Shown here: positions 49,628 through 58,155 of the stretch, piece by piece | How the letters are laid out: each line of letters begins with the position of its first letter | Numbering within the stretch: the stretch's first letter is position 1 | Assembly: GCA_035536915.1 (NCBI GenBank) | Contig: DATLNE010000044.1 | Span: 248,001 to 312,000 of the forward strand | Direction of reading: 5' to 3' | Origin: Acidimicrobiales bacterium | GTDB taxonomy: Bacteria > Actinomycetota > Acidimicrobiia > Acidimicrobiales > JAHWLA01 | Length of the DNA: 64,000 nt | The notes under the pieces: generated by a model | Told to the model about the DNA's origin: nothing | Seen by the model: only the letters and a program-made list of their open reading frames with translations | The model's database searches: none | Translations under genes and position numbers: made by a program

Positions 49628-50629
49628 ATGGTCGTCGAGCTCACCACGGTGGCCGACGACGAAGTGGTCCTGCACGTGCCCCACGAGCCGCGGGCGGTGG
49701 TCCACAAGGGGCTGGCGCCCGACACGCTCTACACATTCGGCGGGCTCGACGCGCACACGCTGCCCCGCCCCGGCGGCGAGCTCCTGGCCACGGTGGCGAC
49801 GGTCAACGACACCCACTTCGGCGAGGTGGAGTGCGGCCACATCGACGGACTGGAGCTCGGCCCGGTGCTGCGGGTGGAGCCGGGCGAGGAGCCCTACCCC
49901 GAGGTCATGAACCGGGGCGCGGCGGCAGAGATCGCCGCGGCCGACGTCGACCTGGTGGTGGCCAAGGGCGACCTCACCACCTACGCCCGAGCCGAGGAGT
50001 TCCAGGCGTTCCTCGACTGCTACGGCCGCTTCGGCGACCGGCTGCGCTACGTGCGGGGCAACCACGACGGCACGGCCGTGCCCGACACGGCGCCGTTCCG
50101 GGTCGACCTGCCCGGCCTGACGGTGGCCGTGCTCGACACCGCGGTGCCCGGCCGCGCCGCGGGCCGAGTGCCGCCCGACCAGTTGGCGTGGCTCGACACG
50201 GTGGCCGCGGAAGCCGACCTGCCGGTGCTCGTGCTCGGCCACCACCACTGCTGGGACCCGGCCAGCCGCACACGGGAGGAGACGTACTTCGGGATCAACC
50301 CGGACGACTCCGAGCGCCTGATCGAGGTGGTAGCCCGCCGCCCCCGCATCGTCGGCTACGCCGCAGGGCACACCCACCGCAACCGGGTGCGGCGCTTCGC
50401 CGCCACCGGCGACGTGCCCTTCGTCGAGGTCTCCTCGGTCAAGGACTTCCCGGGCGCCTGGGCCGAGTACCGGGTGTTCGAGGGTGGCGTGCTGCAGGTC
50501 GTGCGCCGGGTGTCGACGCCCGACGCGCTGCGGTGGAGCGACCGCACCAGGGCCATGTTCGGGGGCTACTACCCGCAGTATTCGTTCGGGCGGCTGGAAG
50601 ACAGGTGCTTTGCCCTATTTGGGGCTTGA
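49628..50629 (+). CDS. Metallophosphoesterase (calcineurin-like)
   Basis: 333 residues. Metal-binding motifs in order: NDTHFGE (D-x-H), AKGDLTTYAR (G-D), VRGNHDG (G-N-H-D), LGHHHCW (H) and AGHTHRN (G-H-x-H). The N-terminal ~55 residues precede the catalytic domain and are strand-rich (VVELTTVADDEVVLHVPHEP). Acts on phosphomonoesters or phosphodiesters such as cyclic nucleotides or phospholipid parts; substrate unknown. It starts 10 bp after accE on the same strand and may be cotranscribed. Confidence 0.87.
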   Translation: MVVELTTVADDEVVLHVPHEPRAVVHKGLAPDTLYTFGGLDAHTLPRPGGELLATVATVNDTHFGEVECGHIDGLELGPVLRVEPGEEPYPEVMNRGAAAEIAAADVDLVVAKGDLTTYARAEEFQAFLDCYGRFGDRLRYVRGNHDGTAVPDTAPFRVDLPGLTVAVLDTAVPGRAAGRVPPDQLAWLDTVAAEADLPVLVLGHHHCWDPASRTREETYFGINPDDSERLIEVVARRPRIVGYAAGHTHRNRVRRFAATGDVPFVEVSSVKDFPGAWAEYRVFEGGVLQVVRRVSTPDALRWSDRTRAMFGGYYPQYSFGRLEDRCFALFGA

Positions 50630-50686
50630 CATCCCGCCAGAAAGTGCTACTTACCCACCGGGTGTGGAAAACCCTGGGGAGAAACG

Positions 50687-51418
50687 TCAGGCCAAGTCGG
50701 CCTGGGCGACCTCGACCTGGCCGAGGCCCCGTCCCGCTTCGGCGGCGCACGCCCTGGTCAGGGCCGCTTGGGCCCGGGCCAGCACGTCGTCGGCGGTGAG
50801 GCCGTGGGTGGGGTAGCTGGCCACGCCCGCGGCGAGGCGTCGCACCTTCGACACGTCCTGGGCGAGGGAGATCTGGAGGCGCTCAGCCGTCCACACCCCG
50901 CCCTCTTCGGCGGTGTCCTCCAGGACGAGGCCGAATGTCAGCGGCCCGACCCGGCAGGCGATGTCGGATTCCCGGAGGGTGGCCCTGACCAACTCGCTGA
51001 AGGCGGCCACGGCGTCGGCTTGCGGGCGGCTGCCGCGGGCGTCGGAGGCCACGCCGATCTCCAAGAGCACGACGGTGACGGGCCACAGGTGGCGCCGGGC
51101 GGCGGCCACGCGGCCCTCGACGGCGAGGTCGAAGAAGCGGTCGTCGGGGAGGCCGGTTTCGATGTCGACGAGCGACGATGCCTCTTCCCGGGTGGGAGTG
51201 GGCATGTCGAGCAGCTTGATGGCCGCCGCCGCACCGGCGGCATGGCGCTCGGCCGCGTGCGCCCGGTCGAGCAGGACGAGGCCGGCGACCATGGTGAGCA
51301 GGCAAAAAGCGGCGGCAACCACGCCCAAGGCGGGCCGGTCGAGCACCGCGGCGCCGACGCCGAAGGCCAAGCCGGCAAGGCCGGGGAGGAGGCACAGCAG
51401 TGCTCGGCGATCAACCAT
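50687..51418 (-). CDS. Membrane protein with degenerate GGDEF domain
   Basis: 243 residues from ATG 51418 (GTG 51454 is an alternative). Two membrane helices at ~5-25 and ~30-50. The rest aligns with a GGDEF domain, with DIETGLPDDRFFDLAVEGR in place of D-x-L-T-G-L-x-N-R-R-x-F. The active-site loop reads CRVGPLTFGLVLED where RxGGDEFxxLL is expected. The protein should therefore be unable to make c-di-GMP but may bind GTP or c-di-GMP, or act as a scaffold. An inverted-repeat element lies ~100 bp upstream. Confidence 0.75.
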   Translation of the reverse strand: MVDRRALLCLLPGLAGLAFGVGAAVLDRPALGVVAAAFCLLTMVAGLVLLDRAHAAERHAAGAAAAIKLLDMPTPTREEASSLVDIETGLPDDRFFDLAVEGRVAAARRHLWPVTVVLLEIGVASDARGSRPQADAVAAFSELVRATLRESDIACRVGPLTFGLVLEDTAEEGGVWTAERLQISLAQDVSKVRRLAAGVASYPTHGLTADDVLARAQAALTRACAAEAGRGLGQVEVAQADLA

Positions 51419-51519
51419 CCCTGTCCCATCGGCGCGTGAGGTACGCGCCTTCACTAGTTCTTTCGGGGTGGGAGGACCAGGCTCCTTGTGACTGTGCGTG
51501 GCGAGAACTGGCCATTCCG

Positions 51520-51570
51520 GAAGTTGCGTACGAATCGCGCCGTTTTCCGCACCGAAACGTACGCAACTTC
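51520..51570. repeat. Inverted-repeat element, copy B
   Basis: GAAGTTGCGTACG (51520-51532) and CGTACGCAACTTC (51558-51570) are perfect 13-bp complements around a 25-nt loop containing CGCGCCGTTTTCCGC. It resembles copy A at 18737-18787 in arm and loop sequence. It lies between the end of the mutase gene and the degenerate GGDEF gene, so it could also end mutase transcription. Confidence 0.65.
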
Positions 51571-51584
51571 GGCCGAGGAGGGGC

Positions 51585-53528
51585 TCAGGTGGCGGCGCGA
51601 GTGGTGGTGACGAGGTCGGCGATGTCGTCCATGATGCGGACGAACTCGAAGTCCTTGGGGGTGTAGACGGCAGCTACGCCGAGCTCGGCCAGCTTGGGCT
51701 GGTCGCCCTCGGGAATGATCCCGCCGACGACGACGGGCGCCTCGACGCCGGCCTCCCGCAGCTCCCGCAGCACCTCGGGCACCAGTTCCAGGTGCGAGCC
51801 CGACAGGATCGACAGGCCGACCACGTCGACGTCCTCGTCGCGGGCGGCCGCGGCGATCTGGGCGGGCGTCAGCCGGATGCCTTGGTACACCACCTCGAAC
51901 CCGGCGTCGCGGGCGGCCACGGCCACCTGTTCGGCCCCGTTGGAGTGGCCGTCGAGGCCCGGCTTGGCCACCAGCAGCTTGGGCGGCCCGCCTGCCATGG
52001 CCTTGACCTTCTCGACCACCGCCGCCATGGTGCCGCCCCGCTGGCCCACGGCCGTGCCCACGCCGGTGGGCGCCCGGTACTCGCCGAACACCTCCCGCAG
52101 GGCGCCCGCCCACTCGCCGGTGGTGCCGCCCGCATGGGCCAGGGCGATGGTGGCCGGCATCAGGTTCTCCGAGGTCTCGGCCAGCCGGCGCAGCTCGTCG
52201 AGCGCCTTCTGCACGGCGGCCCCGTCGCGAGCAGCGCGCCACTCGGCCACGTCGGCCTTCATCTCCGCCTCGACCGCGGGGTCGACCTTGAGGATGGCCT
52301 CCTCGCCGCCGAGCGGCGACGGGGCCGACTCGGTGAAGCAGTTGACGCCGACGACCTTGAGCTCGCCCGCCTCGATGCGAGCGGTGCGTTCGGCCTGCGA
52401 GCGCACCAGCCTGCCCTTGAGCTCCTCGATGGCCTCGAAGGCGCCGCCCAGGCCGAGCACCTCGTCGAGCTCGGCCATGGCCGCGTCCATGAGCTCGGTG
52501 GTCTTGGCCTCGATGACGTGCGAGCCGGCGAAGATGTCGTCGTACTCCAACAGGTCGGTCTCGAAGGCCAGCACCTGCTGCATGCGCAACGACCACTGCT
52601 GGTCCCACGGCCGGGGCAGGCCCAGCGCCTCGTTCCAGGCGGGCAACTGGATCGACCGGGCCCGGGCGTCCTTCGACAGCGTGACGCCCAGGGCTTCCAG
52701 CACGATGCGCTGCACGTTGTTCTCGGGCTGCGACTCGGTCAGGCCCAGCGAGTTCACTTGCACGCCGTAGCGGAAGCGCCGCAGCTTGGGGTCGGTCACG
52801 CCGTAGCGCTCGGCGCAGATGCGGTCCCACAGCCGGGTGAAGGCCCGCATCTTGCACGTCTCCTCGACGAAGCGGATGCCCGCGTTGCAGAAGAACGAGA
52901 TGCGCCCCACCACCGACGGCAGCTCGTCGTCGCTCACCTGCCCCGACTCCCGCACGGCGTCGAGCACGCCGACGGCGGTGGCCAGCGCGTAGGCCACCTC
53001 CTGCACCGGCGTGGCCCCCGCCTCCTGCAGGTGGTACGAGCACACGTTGATGGGGTTCCACTTGGGGACGTGGCGCACCGTGTAGGCGATCATGTCGACG
53101 ATCAGCCGGCGGCTGGGGGCGGGCGGGAAGATGTAGGTGCCCCGCGACAGGTACTCCTTGACGATGTCGTTCTGGGTGGTGCCCTGCAGCACCGAGGGGT
53201 CGACGCCGTGGTCCTCGGCGTTGGCGATGTAGAGGCCCAACAGCCACATGGCGGTGGCGTTGATCGTCATGGACGCGTTCATGTCGCCCACGGGGATCCC
53301 GTCGAGCAACTGCTTCATGTGGCCCAGGTGGGCCACCGGCACGCCGACCTTGCCGACCTCGCCCCGGGCCTCGACGGCATCGGGGTCGTAGCCGGTCTGG
53401 GTGGGCAGGTCGAAGGCGACCGACAGCCCCGTCTGCCCCTTGGACAGGTTCATGCGGTACAGCGCGTTCGAGGCCCGGGCCGTGGAGTGGCCCGAGTACG
53501 TCCGCATCACCCACGGGCGGTCGGGCAT
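51585..53528 (-). CDS. ecm: Ethylmalonyl-CoA mutase (MeaA type), B12-dependent
   Basis: 647 residues from ATG 53528. The start RPWVMRTYSGHSTARASNAL and GQTGLSVAFDLPTQTGYD, NASMTINATAMWLL, QGTTQNDIVKEYLSRGTYIF and NVCSYHLQEAGATPVQE are MeaA-type rather than methylmalonyl-CoA-mutase-type (no DxATHRGYDSDH). Catalytic barrel at ~1-490. The C-terminal cobalamin domain has KPGLDGHSNGAEQVA (D-x-H-x-x-G, His ligand to cobalt) and VGLSILSGSH. It converts ethylmalonyl-CoA to methylsuccinyl-CoA. AGGAGG 7 nt upstream overlaps the stop of the dehydrogenase gene, so the two are coupled. It should receive the product of ccrA/mce at 36977-38745. Confidence 0.93.
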   Translation of the reverse strand: MPDRPWVMRTYSGHSTARASNALYRMNLSKGQTGLSVAFDLPTQTGYDPDAVEARGEVGKVGVPVAHLGHMKQLLDGIPVGDMNASMTINATAMWLLGLYIANAEDHGVDPSVLQGTTQNDIVKEYLSRGTYIFPPAPSRRLIVDMIAYTVRHVPKWNPINVCSYHLQEAGATPVQEVAYALATAVGVLDAVRESGQVSDDELPSVVGRISFFCNAGIRFVEETCKMRAFTRLWDRICAERYGVTDPKLRRFRYGVQVNSLGLTESQPENNVQRIVLEALGVTLSKDARARSIQLPAWNEALGLPRPWDQQWSLRMQQVLAFETDLLEYDDIFAGSHVIEAKTTELMDAAMAELDEVLGLGGAFEAIEELKGRLVRSQAERTARIEAGELKVVGVNCFTESAPSPLGGEEAILKVDPAVEAEMKADVAEWRAARDGAAVQKALDELRRLAETSENLMPATIALAHAGGTTGEWAGALREVFGEYRAPTGVGTAVGQRGGTMAAVVEKVKAMAGGPPKLLVAKPGLDGHSNGAEQVAVAARDAGFEVVYQGIRLTPAQIAAAARDEDVDVVGLSILSGSHLELVPEVLRELREAGVEAPVVVGGIIPEGDQPKLAELGVAAVYTPKDFEFVRIMDDIADLVTTTRAAT

Positions 53529-53538
53529 CGTCCCCCTC

Positions 53539-54393
53539 CTACTTCCGGTAGTCGTAGAAGCCTCGACCCGATTTTCTCCCGAGCAGCTCGGCGCTGACCA
53601 TTCGGCGCAGCAGCGGCACGGCGGCGTAGTTGGGGTCGCGGAACTCGTCGTAGAGGGCGTCGAGGATGGCCAGGCTGGTGTCGAGGCCGACCAGGTCGAG
53701 CAAGGCGAAGGGGCCCATCGGGAACCCGCACCCACCCTTCATGGCCTCGTCGACGTCCTCCTTGGAGGCCACGCCCGACTCGAAGAGGCGCACGGCGTTG
53801 TTGAGGTAGGGGAACAGCAGGGCGTTGACGATGAAGCCCGCCTGGTCCTTGACCTCGACGGGGTTCTTGCCGCACGCCTCGGCGAAGGCCCGGGCGGCGG
53901 CGATGGTCTCGTCGCTGGCCGTGATGGGCCGCACGATCTCCACCAGCGACATGACGGTGGCCGGGTTGAAGAAGTGGACGCCGCACACCTTGTCGGGGCG
54001 GCCCGTCTCCATGGCCAGCTCCACGACGGGGAGGGTCGAGGTGTTGGTGGCCAGGATCGTGTGCTCCTTGCACACCCGGTCGAGCTCGTTGAACAACTCC
54101 TTTTTGGTGGCCAGGTCCTCGACCACCGACTCGATCACCAGGTCGCACTCGGCCAGCAGGCTGAGGTCGGAGGTGGCGGTGACGCGGCCCAGGGTGGCGT
54201 CGCGGTCTTCCTCGGAGAGGCGGCCCTTCTCGACCTGCTTGTTCAGCGACTTCTCCATCGAGGCCAAGGTGGCATCGGCGGTCTCCTGCTTGCGCGACCG
54301 CAGGATCACCTCGTGGCCCTGCTTGGCTGCTGCTTCGGCGATGCCGGAACCCATGATCCCGGAGCCGACGATTCCCACCCGCTTGATCGACAT
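53539..54393 (-). CDS. hbd: 3-hydroxybutyryl-CoA dehydrogenase
   Basis: 284 residues. NAD(P)-binding RVGIVGSGIMGSGIAEAAAK, then LVIESVVEDLATKKELFNEL and TNTSTLPVVELA, with the catalytic His in VCGVHFFNPATVMSLVEIV and Asn/Glu nearby. The C-terminal helical domain has QAGFIVNALLFPYLNNAVRL and GGCGFPMGPFALLDLVG. It reduces acetoacetyl-CoA to 3-hydroxybutyryl-CoA or does the reverse. Ten bp separate it from ecm, forming an operon that adds the step before crotonyl-CoA. Leaderless start ATG 54393. Confidence 0.94.
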   Translation of the reverse strand: MSIKRVGIVGSGIMGSGIAEAAAKQGHEVILRSRKQETADATLASMEKSLNKQVEKGRLSEEDRDATLGRVTATSDLSLLAECDLVIESVVEDLATKKELFNELDRVCKEHTILATNTSTLPVVELAMETGRPDKVCGVHFFNPATVMSLVEIVRPITASDETIAAARAFAEACGKNPVEVKDQAGFIVNALLFPYLNNAVRLFESGVASKEDVDEAMKGGCGFPMGPFALLDLVGLDTSLAILDALYDEFRDPNYAAVPLLRRMVSAELLGRKSGRGFYDYRK

Positions 54394-54401
54394 GGGGGCG
54401 A

Positions 54402-54407
54402 AGGTTA
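54402..54407 (-). promoter_or_regulatory. Leaderless-type -10 (TAACCT) of hbd
   Basis: TAACCT on the minus strand, 8 nt before ATG 54393; no ribosome binding site. Confidence 0.5.
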
Positions 54408-54446
54408 CCGACAGGTATGACGACGGCTCCATTTGCGTCGGCCCAC

Positions 54447-54452
54447 TACGGT
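54447..54452 (+). promoter_or_regulatory. Leaderless-type -10 (TACGGT) of the peptidase S51 gene
   Basis: TACGGT lies 7 nt before ATG 54460. Confidence 0.5.
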
Positions 54453-54459
54453 CGGGCCA

Positions 54460-55125
54460 ATGAGTGGAACCATCGCACTGGTCGGCGGCGCCGAGTGGCA
54501 GGACGGCTGCACCTTCGACGCCGAGCTGTTGAAGGCGTCGGGCGGTACCGAGGTCGTCGTGCTGCCCACCGCGGCCGCCTACGAACACCCCGAGCGGGCG
54601 GCGGAGGCGGCGGCCGAGCACTTCGCCGCGCTGGGCGCCAAGGTGCGAGGGCTTGACGTGCTCACCCGCCCCGACGCCGAGGACGACGCCAACGCCGAGG
54701 TCGTGCGCTCCGCCCGCTTCCTCTACTTCTCGGGCGGCTCGCCCATGCACCTGCGTTCGGTGCTCAAGGCGTCGAAGGTGTGGGAGGCCTTGCTGGAAGC
54801 GTGGCAGGGCGGCGCGGTGATCGCCGGGTCGTCGGCAGGCGCCATGGTGCTCACCGACCCCATGGTCGACACACGGGGCGGCGCCTTCACCGTCGGCCTC
54901 GGCCTGGTCGAGCAACTGGCCGTGATCCCCCACTTCGACGCCTGGTCGCCGGAGAAGGCCAAGCGCACCCTCGACCTGGCGCCCCGCGGCCTGCCCGTCG
55001 TCGGCATCCACGAGCAGACGGCCCTCATCCGCGACCCCGACGGCGCCTGGCGCGCCGCCGGCGCGGGGACCGTCGACGTCTACCTCGACGGCGTCCCGGC
55101 CGACCTCAGCGCGCTTCCGACGTGA
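54460..55125 (+). CDS. Peptidase S51 family protein (cyanophycinase/dipeptidase E-like)
   Basis: 221 residues. The nucleophile elbow is VIAGSSAGAMVL (Ser in G-S-S-A-G-A), with the strand ARFLYFSGGSPMHLRSVLK before it (the G-G-x-x of the family) and VIPHFDAWSPEKAKR plus VVGIHEQTALI after it, carrying candidate His. Family members hydrolyse Asp-X dipeptides or cyanophycin. Cytoplasmic. The stop overlaps the GTG of the next gene (GTGA). Confidence 0.85.
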   Translation: MSGTIALVGGAEWQDGCTFDAELLKASGGTEVVVLPTAAAYEHPERAAEAAAEHFAALGAKVRGLDVLTRPDAEDDANAEVVRSARFLYFSGGSPMHLRSVLKASKVWEALLEAWQGGAVIAGSSAGAMVLTDPMVDTRGGAFTVGLGLVEQLAVIPHFDAWSPEKAKRTLDLAPRGLPVVGIHEQTALIRDPDGAWRAAGAGTVDVYLDGVPADLSALPT

Positions 55126-55922
55126 TCCGCCTGGCGCTGGCGGTTGTGTTCGCGGTGCAACCGGTGACGCCGCCTCCTCCCCTCGACCTGCCGGCCCTGT
55201 TCCCCACCGCCGCGCCCACGGGGTTCGCCCCGCTCCCCGACGACCCCGGCCGCCTCGGCCGGCTCGACACGCCCGCAGCGGCCGCCGTGCTCGACCGCTC
55301 GGGTGCGATGAGCCCCCAGTTGTTGGCCGACGCGGGCTTCCGCCACGGCCACTCCAAGGCATGGACCAACAAGGACAGCCAAGAGGTCCTGCTCGACGTG
55401 CTGCTCGAGTTCCACAGCGACGGGCAAGGCGAGGACTTCACTCGGCGCATCGTCGAGAGCCGCAAGGACGTCACGCGCTTCGAGGTCCCCGGGCTGCCCG
55501 ACGCCGTGGGCTTCGAGCGCGGCCCGGCCACACCGACATATACGACGCCGGGCCAGCGCGAAGTCGTGCTGCGCCGGGGGCGGGTGGTGGCCATCGTGGT
55601 GGTGGCCGGGCACGTCACCTTCCCCGCCGTCGAACTGGTGGCGGGGGTGGCTCAAGCCCAACGGGCGGCGTTGGAAGCGGTGCCCTTGGAGGCCACGGGC
55701 ACGGCCGACGACGACCGGCCGGTGGCGCTGCTGCTGGCCGCCCAAGCCCTGTTCGTGCTCGTCTCCTGGCGCATGGCGACGGCGCTCCAGCGCACACCGC
55801 TGCCGTTCACGCCCCGGCCAGCGCCTCCAACAACTCCGGCTGTCGGTCCTGCGATCGACGCACCGCCGAGCGAAGCCCCCACTGCCACGTCCCCCCGCCG
55901 ACGGCGACCGTCAGCACCGTAA
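55122..55922 (+). CDS. Exported protein of unknown function
   Basis: 266 residues from GTG 55122. A short hydrophobic N-terminus (MIRLALAVVFAVQPVTP) suggests a signal peptide. The soluble domain (residues ~30-190) has AAVLDRSGAMSPQLLADAGF and VPGLPDAVGFERGP, resembling DUF-type actinobacterial surface proteins that I cannot name. A hydrophobic helix near residue 205 (ALLLAAQALFVLVSW) would anchor it, leaving a Pro-rich tail. The last 116 bp are antisense to the end of the ABC permease gene, so the true C-terminus may be shorter in relatives. Coupled to peptidase S51. Confidence 0.65.
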   Translation: MIRLALAVVFAVQPVTPPPPLDLPALFPTAAPTGFAPLPDDPGRLGRLDTPAAAAVLDRSGAMSPQLLADAGFRHGHSKAWTNKDSQEVLLDVLLEFHSDGQGEDFTRRIVESRKDVTRFEVPGLPDAVGFERGPATPTYTTPGQREVVLRRGRVVAIVVVAGHVTFPAVELVAGVAQAQRAALEAVPLEATGTADDDRPVALLLAAQALFVLVSWRMATALQRTPLPFTPRPAPPTTPAVGPAIDAPPSEAPTATSPRRRRPSAP

Positions 55923-57363
55923 GGCTCACTGTCCATGCCGGGTGGTCGAGCAAGACGGCCGCCGTGGCCAGCGGCCCGAGCACCAGTGCGCTGACCGCCA
56001 GCGTGGCCAGGTTCGGTCCCAAGGCGGCCATGCCTTGGCCCATGTTGCCGCGGGACCAGATGTTGCTGTCGGCGTCGGGCAGGGGGACGGGGGCCACCAC
56101 GGAGGCGACGTTGCCCAGTCCGAGCGAGAGGCCGACGACGGCCACGGCCAAGCCTGCGGCGACGGGAAGCCGCCCCCACCCGTCGGTCAGCGCCGCCGAA
56201 AGGGCGCCGAACACGACGACGACCACGACGGCTTGGGTGGCCACCGCCAGGTTCTTGCCCAGGAGGTCGCTGCGCACGTCGTCGCCCGCGGCCACGTTGG
56301 CCCAGTGGCGCGCCCCGTCGAAGCCGAATTGGTTGGTGGCCGCTGCGGCCAGGAACCAGACGGGCACGGCGCAGGCCAGCACCACCGTGGACGGCCCGCT
56401 GACGACGACCAGCGACGCCAGCATGGGGAAGACCAGCGCCAGGCGGGCGGCCCGCTGGCGGGGCTCGCGCCAGCCCACCCGCAACTCCTTGGCCGCCACC
56501 GCGCCCACCCTGGTGCGGGGGAACAGCGCAGCCAGGCCGCGGAACAGGGCGCCGCGCCGCTTGGCCGCCTGCGTCGAGCGCCCCTCCGCCGTGGTCAGCA
56601 CCCGTTGCAGCACGTCCCACCACAGGTGCAGGACGACGACCAGATAGGCCACGCCGACGACGAGGAAGGCGAGGGCCAGCAACGGGCGGCCTTGCCGTGC
56701 CGCGGCCGCGGCGGAGGCGGGTGGCCCTGAGGGGAGGAGCGCGGTGACGACACGAACGGCCTGCGGCACTGTGGGCGCTTCCTCGAACTCCACGAAACGG
56801 ATGCCCTGCAGGGCGACGGCCAGCAACGGCCCTGCCGTCAGGGCCACGTCGCGCCAGCGCCGCGTGCGCGCCGCCATCGACAGCAAGGTGACGACGAGCC
56901 GCGACGACGCCACGCACATGGCAAAGAGCAGCGCGCACGCCGCCGCCGTCAGCACCGCCGCGGGCGACACGGGCATGAGGCCGATGGTGGTGCCGACGAG
57001 GGTCAGCAGGGTGATCACGCCGCCGAAGCCGATGGCCGACGTCAGCAGCAAGCCGGGCATGAGCCGGCGGGGCCCGAGGGGGAACAGGGCGAGGCGGTCG
57101 ACGTCGAGGGTGCCCTCGGTCCCCATGCCGATGACGGGGAACAGCACCCAGCAGGTGAACAGGACGGCGAAGGCCACGGGCAGCCACGGCACCATCTCGT
57201 CGACGTCGGCAGCGCGGAAGAACAAGGCCATGCCGCCGAAGAACAAGCCGGTGACTACGGCCAGGAGGTAGGCGAAGACGAAGGCGACGGTGCCCTGCAT
57301 CCCCGACTTGGCCAGCCCGCCCCGGAGAAGGGCGAGCTTCAGTCGGAGGAAGTGCCGAGCCAC
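55807..57363 (-). CDS. ABC-2 type transporter permease
   Basis: 518 residues from GTG 57363. About 10-12 hydrophobic segments spread over the protein (for example VAFVFAYLLAVVTGLFFGGM and LAFLVVGVAYLVVVLHLWWD), with a cytoplasmic region AVAAKELRVGWREPRQRAAR in the middle. No catalytic motif. It overlaps the ATPase gene by 25 bp on the same strand, so together they form an ABC-2 exporter. Substrate unknown. The 3' end overlaps the convergent gene at 55122-55922 by 116 bp. Confidence 0.85.
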   Translation of the reverse strand: MARHFLRLKLALLRGGLAKSGMQGTVAFVFAYLLAVVTGLFFGGMALFFRAADVDEMVPWLPVAFAVLFTCWVLFPVIGMGTEGTLDVDRLALFPLGPRRLMPGLLLTSAIGFGGVITLLTLVGTTIGLMPVSPAAVLTAAACALLFAMCVASSRLVVTLLSMAARTRRWRDVALTAGPLLAVALQGIRFVEFEEAPTVPQAVRVVTALLPSGPPASAAAAARQGRPLLALAFLVVGVAYLVVVLHLWWDVLQRVLTTAEGRSTQAAKRRGALFRGLAALFPRTRVGAVAAKELRVGWREPRQRAARLALVFPMLASLVVVSGPSTVVLACAVPVWFLAAAATNQFGFDGARHWANVAAGDDVRSDLLGKNLAVATQAVVVVVVFGALSAALTDGWGRLPVAAGLAVAVVGLSLGLGNVASVVAPVPLPDADSNIWSRGNMGQGMAALGPNLATLAVSALVLGPLATAAVLLDHPAWTVSLTVLTVAVGGGTWQWGLRSAVRRSQDRQPELLEALAGA

Positions 57364-58139
57364 GACAGCGCCACCCCGGGGGCGTCGACCGCGCCCACTG
57401 CCTCGATGAAGACGTCCTCCAGGGCTCGTCCTCCTCGCACTGCGGCGGTGGCGCCCGAGGCCACCACCCGGCCGTGGTGGAGGATGGCCACGTGGTCGCA
57501 CAGGCGTTCCACCGTGTCCATGACGTGGCTGGAGAACACCACGGTGCCGCCTTCGTCGGTGAAGCGCTGCAGCACCATGCGGATGGTGCGGGCCGACACC
57601 GGGTCGACCGACTCGAAGGGCTCGTCGAGGAAGAGCACCCGGGGGGCGTGGATCAACGCACAGGCCAAGGCGGCCTTCTTGCGCATGCCCTGGCTGTAGT
57701 CGACGACCATGGTGCGGGTGGCATCGGCCAGCCCGAGCACCTCGAGCAGTTCCACGGCCCGGGCTTCCACGACCTCGGGCCGCATGCCCCGCAGCAGGCC
57801 GTTGTAGGTCAGCAACTCGCCGCCGGTCAGGCGGTCGAAGAGCTTGGGGTCTTCGGGCAGGATGCCCATGCGGGCCTTGGCCGCGGGCGGGTCGCTCCAC
57901 ACGTCGACGCCGTCGACCACGACCGTGCCACGGGTGGGGCGGAGCAGGCCGGTGGTGGCCTTGAGCGTGGTGCTCTTTCCCGCGCCGTTCGGTCCCACCA
58001 GCCCGAAGAACGAACCGGTGGGAACGTCGAGCGACAGGTCGTCGACGGCAACCTTGGCGCCGAACTCCTTGCGCAGGTTCCGGATGGAGACGGCGGGCGG
58101 CCCGACCGGTCGCCGCCGCCTTCGGCGTGGCTCGGCCAT
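57339..58139 (-). CDS. ABC transporter ATP-binding protein
   Basis: 266 residues. A basic N-terminus ([10 protein letters not shown]) precedes the ATPase: Walker A VGPNGAGKST, Q-loop MGILPEDPKLFDRL (Pro-Glu-Asp where Q is usual), signature DYSQGMRKKAALACAL (S-Q-G-M), Walker B PRVLFLDEPFESVD and H-loop VVFSSHVMDTVE. It powers the permease of the next gene. It follows the cyclophilin gene by 16 bp and probably shares its transcript. Confidence 0.92.
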   Translation of the reverse strand: MAEPRRRRRRPVGPPAVSIRNLRKEFGAKVAVDDLSLDVPTGSFFGLVGPNGAGKSTTLKATTGLLRPTRGTVVVDGVDVWSDPPAAKARMGILPEDPKLFDRLTGGELLTYNGLLRGMRPEVVEARAVELLEVLGLADATRTMVVDYSQGMRKKAALACALIHAPRVLFLDEPFESVDPVSARTIRMVLQRFTDEGGTVVFSSHVMDTVERLCDHVAILHHGRVVASGATAAVRGGRALEDVFIEAVGAVDAPGVALSWLGTSSD

Positions 58140-58155
58140 GCCGCCGCGCCCCCGG

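Noticed and set aside
50626-50650. TTGACA with a TACTTA 16 nt later as a promoter after the phosphoesterase
   Set aside because: No plus-strand gene follows, and the hexamer at the -10 position does not fit TANNNT.
50660-50680. TGTGGAAAA as a DnaA box and possible origin
   Set aside because: A single imperfect box with no cluster, no dnaA/dnaN nearby and no AT-rich unwinding region.
51585-53528. Assignment of the mutase as methylmalonyl-CoA mutase large subunit
   Set aside because: The N-terminal and substrate-binding segments match MeaA-type ethylmalonyl-CoA mutase, and Ccr is present in the same window.
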